Assembly: GCA_021849295.1 (NCBI GenBank)
Contig: JAJZTA010000004.1
Coordinates: forward strand, 62,001-126,000
Direction: 5' to 3'
Length of the DNA: 64,000 nucleotides
Source of the DNA: Pseudomonadota bacterium
GTDB lineage: Bacteria; Pseudomonadota; Alphaproteobacteria; Micavibrionales; UBA2020
Shown: positions 39,078 through 49,760 of the stretch, piece by piece
Position numbering within the stretch: the first letter of the stretch is position 1
Layout of the letters: every line of letters starts with the position of its first letter
Translations under genes and position numbers: made by a program
The notes under the pieces: model-generated
Told to the model about the DNA's origin: nothing
Databases searched by the model: none
Seen by the model: only the letters and a program-made list of their open reading frames with translations

Positions 39078-39713
39078 TTATTCTTTTGTCTTGTCCTTGT
39101 AAGCGCAGAGATCCCTGACGACGCAGGCAGGGCAATCGGGCTTTCGCGCCTTGCATACATAGCGCCCGTGCAGGATCAGCCAATGGTGCGCATGGCGCAG
39201 ATATTCGTCAGGCACGACCTTCAGAAGCTTTTCTTCCACCTCTTCCGGCGTTTTGCCGGACGCGAGCCCCGTGCGGTTACCGACACGAAAGAGGTGCGTA
39301 TCGACCGCAATAGTCTTTTCTCCGAACGCGATATTCAGCACGACGTTCGCCGTCTTGCGCCCGACGCCGGGCAGCTTCACCAGCGCCTCGCGGGTACGCG
39401 GAACGGCGCCGCCATGCTCTGTCATTAGAATTTTCGACAGGGCGATGATGTTTTTGGCTTTTGAATTATAAAGACCGATGGTTTTGATGTATTTTTTCAA
39501 GCCCGCCTCGCCGAGCTTCACCATCTCCGCAGGCGTGGAAACGGCCTTGAAAAGCGCGCGTGTCGCCTTGTTGACGCCGGTGTCCGTCGCCTGCGCCGAC
39601 AGCACCACAGCCACCAACAAGGTGTAATCATTGGTGAATTCCAGCTCGCCCTCCGGCTCGGGCCTCTGCTTTTGCAGGCGGGCAAAAAAATCTTTTACTT
39701 TCTCCGGCGTCAT
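39078..39713 (-). CDS. nth: Endonuclease III
   Basis: LPGVGRKTANVVLNIAFGEKTIAVDTHLFRVGNRTGLA HhH-GPD and C-terminal Cys cluster CKARKPDCPACVVRDLC. Confidence 0.96.
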   Translation of the reverse strand: MTPEKVKDFFARLQKQRPEPEGELEFTNDYTLLVAVVLSAQATDTGVNKATRALFKAVSTPAEMVKLGEAGLKKYIKTIGLYNSKAKNIIALSKILMTEHGGAVPRTREALVKLPGVGRKTANVVLNIAFGEKTIAVDTHLFRVGNRTGLASGKTPEEVEEKLLKVVPDEYLRHAHHWLILHGRYVCKARKPDCPACVVRDLCAYKDKTKE

Positions 39714-39749
39714 GGCTAGATTTTAGCATTCAATGCAAAAGGCGGCAAA

Positions 39750-40283
39750 ATGAAAGTCATCACCCATACGTCCTCCCGCGCCGCGCGCGGCAAAAACCTC
39801 ACTATCGTGTGGGGAGAACATGATTTTCCCGTCGGAAAGATTCTCGTCGCCCTGATGGCGGAAGGGCTCTGCTGGCTTGGCATCAACTGCGGCGTCAAAA
39901 AGCTGCGCGAAAACTGGCAGGGCGCGGAACTCATCGAAGACAAGGCGGCGACCGCCAAGGCCGCGCGGGAGATCGCCCATCTGTGGCCGCAAAATCTCGA
40001 CAAGCTCTCCGTCCCCGTCGTTTTGTACGGCACGGCCTTCCAGCTCAAAGTGTGGAAGGAACTGCTGAAAATCAAATCCGGCACGACCGTCACCTACGGC
40101 CAGATCGCCCGCAAGATCGGCAAGCCCGCGGCGATGCGCGCCGTCGGCTCAGCGGTCGGGAAAAACACGGTCTCCATTGTCGTGCCCTGCCACCGCGTGG
40201 TGAACGAGGCTTCCGGCAAAATCAACTATGGCTGGGGTCCGGCGCTCAAAATCGCGCTGCTCAAAGGCGAAAAAGCCGCCTGA
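39750..40283 (+). CDS. Methylated-DNA--protein-cysteine methyltransferase
   Basis: VVPCHRVVNEASGKINYGWG active-site motif, TVTYGQIARKIGKPAAMRAVGSAVGKN. Confidence 0.95.
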   Translation: MKVITHTSSRAARGKNLTIVWGEHDFPVGKILVALMAEGLCWLGINCGVKKLRENWQGAELIEDKAATAKAAREIAHLWPQNLDKLSVPVVLYGTAFQLKVWKELLKIKSGTTVTYGQIARKIGKPAAMRAVGSAVGKNTVSIVVPCHRVVNEASGKINYGWGPALKIALLKGEKAA

Positions 40284-40298
40284 AAAAAATACCATACA

Positions 40299-40343
40299 AA
40301 AAAATATCCCGCCGAGAGGTTTTCTCTGTCGGGATATTTTTTT
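40299..40343. terminator. Bidirectional terminator between convergent genes
   Basis: AAAATATCCCGcCGAGAG-GTTT-(C)TCTCTGTCGGGATATTTTTTT hairpin with A/T tracts on both sides. Confidence 0.85.
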
Positions 40344-40356
40344 GCAGCTGGATGAA

Positions 40357-40716
40357 TTAGATCTTGAAGTGGCCTTTTTTATCCGGGCCGCCTTTGGGCT
40401 TTTTGTTCTTGGCAGCCGGCTTGGCTGCATCCTGCTGGACCGGCTTCTCCACGCCCTGTTGCTCGGGATTGGCATGTTCGTTGAACTTATCCACGACCTT
40501 GCCGATGACGCGGTCGAGTTGTTTGCCTTTTTCATCGACCTTTTCAAAGCCTTTGGCAATCATGGCATTGCCGATGTCCATGTATCCTTCGGCCGTTTTC
40601 TTGGCGTCTTCGGCCATTTTTTTGGCTTTCGCGGCGGCTTTTTTGGCTTCGGCGGTCGCTTTGCCGGCTTTGCCTACGAAATCCATAAACATTTTGCGTC
40701 CATCTTCAGGGTTCAT
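40357..40716 (-). CDS. Lys/Ala-rich helical protein (phasin-like composition), unknown function
   Basis: 119 aa, KATAEAKKAAAKAKKMAEDAKKTAEGYMD helical segment, basic C-terminus; followed by a terminator. Confidence 0.7.
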   Translation of the reverse strand: MNPEDGRKMFMDFVGKAGKATAEAKKAAAKAKKMAEDAKKTAEGYMDIGNAMIAKGFEKVDEKGKQLDRVIGKVVDKFNEHANPEQQGVEKPVQQDAAKPAAKNKKPKGGPDKKGHFKI

Positions 40717-40869
40717 GATTTTATATCCTTCAAAATTATTACCATTTTCAGGCGACGGGGGATGCTATCGCAAGAATCTTTCCTCTATTGGCAGGCACTA
40801 TAGGAAGGTCGCCTTTATATGTCAATAGAAAAAGTGGTCCTGTTTCTATCCTATTGAAACACAATATTT

Positions 40870-41655
40870 TTATTTGTCCAGCACATTATGCATGGAATAT
40901 AAACCGGCAGGCTGATCCTTTAGCCATAAGGCCGCTTTGACCGCGCCTTTGGCGAAAATAGCGCGGTCCGTGGCGCGGTGGGTCAGCTCCAGACGCTCTC
41001 CCAGCCCCACAAACGTGACCTTGTGCTCACCGACGATGTCGCCACCGCGCGAAACCGTCATGCCGATGGCGCCCGTTCGCCGCGGACCGACGCTCGGCAC
41101 ATGGTAGACAAGGGATTCGTCCAGTTTTACATTACGGCCTTTAGCGGCGGCGCGCGCCACAGCCAGCGCCGTGCCGGAGGGCGCATCCACTTTGTGGCGA
41201 TGGTGCGCCTCGAAAATCTCGATATCGAAGGTCTCGTCCAGTTTGGCCGCCGCCTGCTCGACCAGCGCGAGCAGCAGATTGACGCCGATGCTCATATTGG
41301 CCGTGTAAAAAACCGGTGTTGTTTTTGCGGCCGCGATCAGGGCTTCTTCTTCCACTTTGCTGAGACCTGTCGTGCCGACCACCAGCGGCTTGCCGTGTTT
41401 TGCCGCGAGACCCGCGTGCGCCGCGCAGGCGTCCGGCGCCGTAAAGTCGATCAGCACATCGCAGGCATCGAAGGCGGCGTCTACGTCCGTCGTGATCTTG
41501 ACGCCGTCCGCGACGTCGTTGCCGAGATGCTCGCTATCCGTCTGCTCGACGGCCGCGCCCAACTGAATCTTGTCCTGCTTTCCACCCGCTGCGATTTCGG
41601 CAATAATCATCTTCCCCATACGGCCGCCCGCGCCCAGAACACCGATTTTCGTCAT
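40870..41655 (-). CDS. dapB: 4-hydroxy-tetrahydrodipicolinate reductase
   Basis: IGVLGAGGRMGKMIIAEI, FEAHHRHKVDAPSGTALAVA, YHVPSVGPRRTGAIGMTVSRGGDIVGEHKVTF. Confidence 0.96.
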   Translation of the reverse strand: MTKIGVLGAGGRMGKMIIAEIAAGGKQDKIQLGAAVEQTDSEHLGNDVADGVKITTDVDAAFDACDVLIDFTAPDACAAHAGLAAKHGKPLVVGTTGLSKVEEEALIAAAKTTPVFYTANMSIGVNLLLALVEQAAAKLDETFDIEIFEAHHRHKVDAPSGTALAVARAAAKGRNVKLDESLVYHVPSVGPRRTGAIGMTVSRGGDIVGEHKVTFVGLGERLELTHRATDRAIFAKGAVKAALWLKDQPAGLYSMHNVLDK

Positions 41656-41779
41656 GATTGTCGCTCCTTTTGCCAGAAAAGCACTATAACTGACCCGTCT
41701 TTACGGCACAACTGCCAAACAATTTATTAATGATTACCCTATAAGATATCGGGGGGGCCAACCAAGAACGGAGAGAGAC

Positions 41780-42100
41780 ATGACTGAACCGGAAAATGCC
41801 ACGACGGCGGAGGAAGTCGTTCCCGGCTTCTGGACGCTCGTCCATGTATGGTGGTCCATTACATGGAGATCGATACTGTGGCTCGCGCTTGCCGAGGTCG
41901 TCCTTTTCATTTTCTTCTTTGTCGTGGGCATGGTCGGGCGTTTGGCAGGCGTGGATCTGCAGGCCGTAAAACCCGTTTTAAAAATGACAGGATTCATCAT
42001 GGGAATGGGCTGCGGCATCTGGAGCTTTGTGATGGCCTTCCGCGCGATTCTCGGCAAAAGCTTTTCAGGCTGCAAACTGCTGTTTCTGAAATCGGCGTAA
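41780..42100 (+). CDS. Small hypothetical membrane protein
   Basis: 106 aa, two to three TM segments, good ORF between dapB and dnaJ. Confidence 0.6.
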   Translation: MTEPENATTAEEVVPGFWTLVHVWWSITWRSILWLALAEVVLFIFFFVVGMVGRLAGVDLQAVKPVLKMTGFIMGMGCGIWSFVMAFRAILGKSFSGCKLLFLKSA

Positions 42101-42102
42101 CG

Positions 42103-43266
42103 TCAGTCTTTCAGATCTTCCCACAGGTTCTTGACGCGGCCGAAAAAGCCGTGCGACTGGGGATTGGTCTTGGCGTCGCTGCCCTCGCGCACAAATTCCT
42201 GCAGCAGTTCTTTCTGCTTTTTCGTCAGGTTCACCGGCGTCTCGACCGCCACTTCGACGAACATATCGCCGCGCGACGGGCTGCGCAGCACCGTCATGCC
42301 CTTGCCCTTGAGGCGGAATTGCTGCCCCGTCTGCGTGCCCGCGGGAACGGTGACCTTGACGCGGTTGCCGTCGATCGTCGGCACCTCGATCGTGCCGCCG
42401 AGCGCGACGGTATGCACGGGCACCGGCACGCGGCAGTATAGATTGGCCGCCTCGCGCTGGAAGAAGGGATGCGGCTTGATCGACAGGAACACGTAAAGAT
42501 CGCCCGACGGCCCGCCGCGCACGCCGGACTCGCCCTCGCCGGCCAGACGGATGCGCGTTCCGTCTTCGATGCCCGCGGGAATGGTGACTTGCAGGGTCTT
42601 CTCCTTGCGCACACGCCCCGAGCCGCCGCAGGTCTTGCACGGATTTTTGATGACCTGTCCCGCGCCGCCGCAAACCGAGCAGACGCGCTCGACGGTAAAA
42701 AATCCCTGCTGCGCGCGCACGCGCCCGGAGCCGCGGCAAGCATCGCAGGTTTCGGACTTGGAGCCTTTTTCTGCGCCGCTGCCGCTGCACGTGCCACAGC
42801 TTTGCCATGTCGAAACGCGAACCGGCGCTTCCTTGCCGTTAAAGGATTCCTCAAGCGTGATCTCCATCTCATGACTAAGATCAGCCCCGCGCCGCGCACC
42901 GGAACTGCCGCGCGCACCCTGCTGCGCCGCACCGCCCATGAAATCGCCGAACATTTCTTCGAAAATATCGCTGAAGCCGCCCGCGCCGCCGAAGCCGGAA
43001 AAGCCTCCGCCCGCACCTGCGCCGGGACGCGGCCCGCCGCCCTGAAAGGCGCCATGGCCGAAGCGGTCGTAAGCGGCGCGCTTCTGCTCGTCCTTCAGAA
43101 CGTCGTAGGCTTCGTTGACTTCCTTGAACTTATGCTCGGCGTCCTTGTTGCCGGGGTTTTTGTCCGGGTGCAATTTTACGGCCAGCTGGCGGTAAGCTTT
43201 TTTGAGCTCGGCCTGACTGGCTTTGCGGTCGACACCGAGAATTTCGTAATAATCTTTTTTGGACAT
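42103..43266 (-). CDS. dnaJ: Molecular chaperone DnaJ
   Basis: J domain with HPD, Gly-rich region, four CxxCxGxG zinc motifs. Confidence 0.98.
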   Translation of the reverse strand: MSKKDYYEILGVDRKASQAELKKAYRQLAVKLHPDKNPGNKDAEHKFKEVNEAYDVLKDEQKRAAYDRFGHGAFQGGGPRPGAGAGGGFSGFGGAGGFSDIFEEMFGDFMGGAAQQGARGSSGARRGADLSHEMEITLEESFNGKEAPVRVSTWQSCGTCSGSGAEKGSKSETCDACRGSGRVRAQQGFFTVERVCSVCGGAGQVIKNPCKTCGGSGRVRKEKTLQVTIPAGIEDGTRIRLAGEGESGVRGGPSGDLYVFLSIKPHPFFQREAANLYCRVPVPVHTVALGGTIEVPTIDGNRVKVTVPAGTQTGQQFRLKGKGMTVLRSPSRGDMFVEVAVETPVNLTKKQKELLQEFVREGSDAKTNPQSHGFFGRVKNLWEDLKD

Positions 43267-43336
43267 TGTTTTTACAACCCGTCACCGCCGCCGGCCGCAA
43301 GCCTCAAGGCCTGCGACCGGTGATGCGGTAACCGTT

Positions 43337-45292
<1,956 letters not shown>

Positions 45293-45629
45293 AATTTTCT
45301 CTCCTTTTCCTGGCAGATTTTCAAGGACAGCCTCGGAATTCAAGCACCGCCCAAAATCCCCATATATTACTATGATACAGCTTATTCAGTGGAAAAACCA
45401 CACTGTATTCATATCAAAAAAAAGACGGTTTTGTAGTGAAATTTTAGCAAAAGCGACCGGAAAATTTTCGCTGGGTGTATGTGATGATTTTCATAAGCTA
45501 TGCGACGATAAATAATTTTGGAAACATTATGGATTTATCTTTTCTACCGACAAAAACCATTGTAGAGTAACCTCCATTGCGGTTAGATAATTCTTCCACT
45601 ACTCCAAAGAAAGAAAAGGACAAACAGTC

Positions 45630-45845
45630 ATGCTGAGCAACATTTTCAAGAAACTCGTTGAAGACGTCGCCATCGGCCTCGCCGCCGCGGCCACGCCCGC
45701 CATTATTGAAGGCGTTCAAAAACATGGCCCCGCCGTCGCCAAAGGCGTTGCCGATGCCGTTCACGAACAAGCCCCGAAAGTCGCCAAATCCGTGAAGGAA
45801 GGCGCCAAGAACATCAAGGGCAAGTTCAAGGGTCCGAAGAAATAA
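45630..45845 (+). CDS. Small basic amphipathic protein of unknown function (71 aa)
   Basis: MLSNIFKKLVEDVAIGLAAAATPAIIEGVQKHGPAVAKGVADAVHEQAPKVAKSVKEGAKNIKGKFKGPKK; preceded by AAAGGAC, followed by strong terminator. Confidence 0.7.
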   Translation: MLSNIFKKLVEDVAIGLAAAATPAIIEGVQKHGPAVAKGVADAVHEQAPKVAKSVKEGAKNIKGKFKGPKK

Positions 45846-45867
45846 CTCCCCGAGAGATTGCACACGC

Positions 45868-45902
45868 AAAAAAGCCTCCGGAACGTCCGGAGGCTTTTTT
45901 TG
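45868..45902. terminator. Rho-independent terminator after the 71-aa gene (also trails trxA)
   Basis: AAAAAAGCCTCCGGA-ACG-TCCGGAGGCTTTTTTT. Confidence 0.9.
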
Positions 45903-45918
45903 TCGTTAGGAGAAGCGC

Positions 45919-46242
45919 TCAAATAGAACCTTCGACCCACTTGAACAGCTCGGACTTCGGCAACGCGCCGACCGTCTGCGCCACCAGCTCGCCGTTCTTG
46001 AAGATCATCAGCGCAGGAATGGAGCGCACGCCGAAACGGCTCGGGAATTCGGGATTTTCATCGACATTGACTTTGACGACCTTGATATCCGCGCCCTTTT
46101 CGGCGGCCAGCGCCTCGACGCTCGGGCCCAGCTGACGGCAGGGGCCGCACCACTCCGCCCAAAAGTCCACCAGCACGGGACGCTGCGACTGCAGCACTTC
46201 CTTTTCAAAATCGCTGTCGGTAACTTTCTGTGCCAATTCCAT
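45919..46242 (-). CDS. trxA: Thioredoxin
   Basis: VLVDFWAEWCGPCRQLGPSVEALA; IPALMIFKNGELV. Confidence 0.98.
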   Translation of the reverse strand: MELAQKVTDSDFEKEVLQSQRPVLVDFWAEWCGPCRQLGPSVEALAAEKGADIKVVKVNVDENPEFPSRFGVRSIPALMIFKNGELVAQTVGALPKSELFKWVEGSI

Positions 46243-46283
46243 ATTCTGATCCTCCTTAGTTATAATAACACCGCCAGCCTAAA

Positions 46284-49200
46284 CTATAGCGCGTAGGGGT
46301 CAAGCAGATTCGCGGGAAGCGGCATCAGCAAAGGCCCGTCCGTCCACAACAGCGCGCATTTGATCGTATGCTGCGGATATATATTCTGAATAACCGAGCG
46401 GTACGCCGCCATTTGTTTCAAATAGATCGCCGGCACGTCCTCTGCTTTCTGCGGCGGGGGGCGGTTGGTCTTGTAATCAATAATGAGTACTTCTTCATCG
46501 GTGACGCGCATGCGGTCCATCTGCCCCGAAAGAATTTTGCTGCCCGCCAGACCGACCACCGGCACTTCGGCGCGCGAACCCGCAGCAAAGATCGGTGCGA
46601 ATTCAGGATGACGCAGCACGGCGAGAATCTCCGCCGCCAGAGACTCCTGCGCCGCCAACGGCATCGCCAGCGCCGGCCGCACCAGATATTGCCTGATTGT
46701 TTTCTCCCATTTCTCCTTGGGCAGTTGCGGGAGGATTTCAAGGACGCGGTGAACGACGATCCCGCGCCCGAACCGCCCGCCGTCGTCCGCCGCCAGCGGG
46801 CCTTTGACCGCCGGCTCGTCGTCATCCGGCCTTGAGGGCGCGAGCGGCTGCACCGGCTGTGGCTCTTCCGGCAGGGCGCCGCCGACCCAGTCCGGCAACG
46901 GCGCGCGCACTGCGCTTTGCGCATCCGCGTTTTTCTCCGCAAGCATGATAACGGGTGCGGCCTCTTGTTCGTATTCAATCCTGCGGGCCTGTTCCTCGCC
47001 ATCGAACGGCACCTCTATGGCAGCCTCCGGAAAGGATTGCGCGACGAGATTATACCAGCAATCCTGTTTCGGCCCGCGCACGCCGTGATAGCCGCAAACA
47101 TAAAGCCTGTCTTCCGCACGGGTCAGCGCGACGTAGAGCAGACGGCGGTATTCCTCCTCCTGCCGCGCGCGCGAAACCGCCTGACGCTCGTTATAGGCGG
47201 GCGCGGCGAACTCCGCCCGCGGCGACCACAACGGCACGCCCTTTTCGTCCTCCGGCCACAAAAGATGAATACGGCCTTTATAATGGTCGTGCATCTTCTT
47301 CACCGTATCCGGCAAAAAGACGATCGGCGCCTGCAGGCCCTTGGACGCATGCACCGTCATGATGCGCACCTGATTGGCTTTGCCCGGGTCCTGCTCGCGC
47401 TTGATCTCCGTCTCGCCGCGTTCGAACCAGTCGGCGAATTTCTGCAGGGACGGCGTGTGGCTTTGCTCGTAGTGCAGACAACTGTTGAGAAACTCGTCGA
47501 GCGCGTCCTGAATGTCATACCCCAAACGTCCGTAGAATGCGCGACGTCCGCTGATCTTGTCGGCGAAACAGGGCGTCGCCAGCGCTTCGGCGAAAAACGC
47601 GTACGGCGTCGCCGTGCCCGCCTTGCCAACCTGGCCTTGCAGCCATGCCGCCACCGCCGGATTTTTCTTCCGCACCGAGTCCCACAGCGATCCCGCCCGC
47701 GCATAGCTCAGCTCAAACAGGTCTTCTTCGGAAAGACCGACCAGCGGCGATTTCAACACCGTCGCAAGCGTCAGATCGTCGCTCGGCAGCAACGCGAAGT
47801 GCGCCAGCGCCAACAAGTCCATCACCGCGATTTCCTGCGTCAGCGTCATGCGGTCGACGCCCGCCACAGGCACGTCATGGCTTTTGAGCGCGCGCATCAG
47901 CCATTGCACAAAAGGCCCGCGCGACTGCACCAGAACGAGAACATCCCCGGGGCGGATCGGGCGCGACCGCGCGTTCAGCATTTCCCCCGTGTCAATCCAG
48001 CCTTTGATCGTGGATGCGATTTTCTCCGCCAGCCGCGCCGCGGCATTGTCGCCCGCGTCGATATCCACCGGCATGCGCCACGGCTCCGCGTCTTCTTTCT
48101 TTTCGGTCTTGATCAGCGGCCACAATTCGACCCTCCCCGCCTGTCCTTTGCGCCATGGCATATGCAGCACGTCGCGCTCGGCCACGCCCTGACGCGCAGC
48201 AGGATCCTTGAAAACGCCATCCACCACCTCCAGCACCGCGCGCGTCGAGCGGAAGGAATATTCGAGGAACACCTCCCACCCCTGCTGCACTTCCTGCACG
48301 CGCTCGCCGAAAAAGCCCTTCATCCGCGCGAATTCATATGGATCGGCGCCCTGAAAACTGAAGATCGACTGCTTTTGGTCGCCGACGACGAACAAAGTGC
48401 GCAAAACATCCTCGTGCGCGCCGCGCCCGGCGAAAAACTCGTCACTTAAAGCCTGCACCACGCGCCACTGGTTGCGGCTGGTGTCCTGCGCCTCGTCGAC
48501 GAGGATATGATCTATGCCCTCGTCGAGCTTATACAACACCCACGGCACCATCTTCTCGGTGGCGAGCAGCTCGCATGCCTTGATGATCAGATCGTCGAAA
48601 TCGAGACGGTCGCGCATGCTTTTGTGCCGCGTGTAGCGCCCGACCATCGCCGAGGCCACCCTTAACAGCGCGGCATTTATTTTGGCCAGCCGCACGGCGC
48701 GAAGTTGCTTCAGGTAACCGTCCAGCCTTCCGGCCTCGCGCTCCATCACGGAGAGAATGTCCGGATAAGCCCCGACCGTCGCATTGGTCGCCATCTTTTT
48801 GGCGACTTCGCCCGCCTGCGTGAAGTACGCGCGGCAATATTGGCTAAACAGAGCGGGGCGGTTTTCCGGCTGCTCCAGCCACGGCTGCATGCAGGCGGCC
48901 TTTTCCTGATCCGTCTTGCTGCCGTTCAATAACGCCCGTAAGGCCTTTTTCAGCTCCTCCTCGTGCGGCACATCGCAGGCATGATTGATCACATCCTCTT
49001 CCGTCGTTTTTTCATCCAGACGCAAATGGCTATAAAGCGCCGCAATGGTTTTTTCCGCGCGGCCTTCGGCGTCGCCGTGATATTTGAGGATTTCAGTGAG
49101 CAGGCTGCGCTTCGACATGATCTGCTGCATCAGGCCGGACATCGCCGCGGCATCGAGATGCAGCGCCAGCTCGTTAAACGCCAGCGCCAGTGGCGCGGCC

Positions 49201-49760
49201 GGATCGTCGCGCGCATCGTCGGAGATGCTGTGCAAACAGCGCGTGAGATACTCAACGGCGTCCTGCTCGTCCATCAACTCGAAGTGCGGCGGCAGACCCG
49301 CCTCGATCGGAAAACGCTTCAACACCGACTGGCAGAAGGAATGGATCGTCATGATCTTCAAGCCCCCCGGCGTATCGAGCACGCGCGCGAACAAACGCCG
49401 CGCCTCTTCAGCCACAGCGTCAGTCGGCGGCGTGCCGATCAGTCTCTCCAAAGCGGCCTGCAAATCGGCATCCGACATCACCGACCATTTGCTCAGGCTC
49501 TCGTAAATCCGGTTCGACATTTCCGCTGCGGCTGTCTTGGTAAAGGTCAGGCAGAGGATTTTTCCGGGGAGCGTCGCTGGCTCGCCGCTATTCCTCGGCA
49601 GCATCAAACGCAAAACGCGGTCGATCAGAACTTTCGTTTTCCCCGTGCCCGCCGACGCGCCGACCCAGACGCTGCGCTCGGGATCGGACGCCTCCGCCTG
49701 CCGGAGACCGGCGTCTTCTTTTCTGCCGATGCCTTCTTTTTTTGAAGTCTGCGCGCTCAT
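46284..49760 (-). CDS. addA: Double-strand break repair helicase-nuclease AddA
   Basis: WVGASAGTGKTKVLIDRVLRLML, UvrD-like motifs, C-terminal nuclease LIIDYKTNRPPP. Confidence 0.96.
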   Translation of the reverse strand: MSAQTSKKEGIGRKEDAGLRQAEASDPERSVWVGASAGTGKTKVLIDRVLRLMLPRNSGEPATLPGKILCLTFTKTAAAEMSNRIYESLSKWSVMSDADLQAALERLIGTPPTDAVAEEARRLFARVLDTPGGLKIMTIHSFCQSVLKRFPIEAGLPPHFELMDEQDAVEYLTRCLHSISDDARDDPAAPLALAFNELALHLDAAAMSGLMQQIMSKRSLLTEILKYHGDAEGRAEKTIAALYSHLRLDEKTTEEDVINHACDVPHEEELKKALRALLNGSKTDQEKAACMQPWLEQPENRPALFSQYCRAYFTQAGEVAKKMATNATVGAYPDILSVMEREAGRLDGYLKQLRAVRLAKINAALLRVASAMVGRYTRHKSMRDRLDFDDLIIKACELLATEKMVPWVLYKLDEGIDHILVDEAQDTSRNQWRVVQALSDEFFAGRGAHEDVLRTLFVVGDQKQSIFSFQGADPYEFARMKGFFGERVQEVQQGWEVFLEYSFRSTRAVLEVVDGVFKDPAARQGVAERDVLHMPWRKGQAGRVELWPLIKTEKKEDAEPWRMPVDIDAGDNAAARLAEKIASTIKGWIDTGEMLNARSRPIRPGDVLVLVQSRGPFVQWLMRALKSHDVPVAGVDRMTLTQEIAVMDLLALAHFALLPSDDLTLATVLKSPLVGLSEEDLFELSYARAGSLWDSVRKKNPAVAAWLQGQVGKAGTATPYAFFAEALATPCFADKISGRRAFYGRLGYDIQDALDEFLNSCLHYEQSHTPSLQKFADWFERGETEIKREQDPGKANQVRIMTVHASKGLQAPIVFLPDTVKKMHDHYKGRIHLLWPEDEKGVPLWSPRAEFAAPAYNERQAVSRARQEEEYRRLLYVALTRAEDRLYVCGYHGVRGPKQDCWYNLVAQSFPEAAIEVPFDGEEQARRIEYEQEAAPVIMLAEKNADAQSAVRAPLPDWVGGALPEEPQPVQPLAPSRPDDDEPAVKGPLAADDGGRFGRGIVVHRVLEILPQLPKEKWEKTIRQYLVRPALAMPLAAQESLAAEILAVLRHPEFAPIFAAGSRAEVPVVGLAGSKILSGQMDRMRVTDEEVLIIDYKTNRPPPQKAEDVPAIYLKQMAAYRSVIQNIYPQHTIKCALLWTDGPLLMPLPANLLDPYAL

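Noticed and set aside
45300-45480. Heat-shock sigma-32 promoter or CIRCE upstream of dnaK
   Set aside because: CCCCATAT and TTCAAG fragments are present but in the wrong relative orientation/spacing, and no TTAGCACTC-N9-GAGTGCTAA element was found.
46917-48449. 510-aa plus-strand ORF inside addA
   Set aside because: Shadow frame of addA, no motifs.
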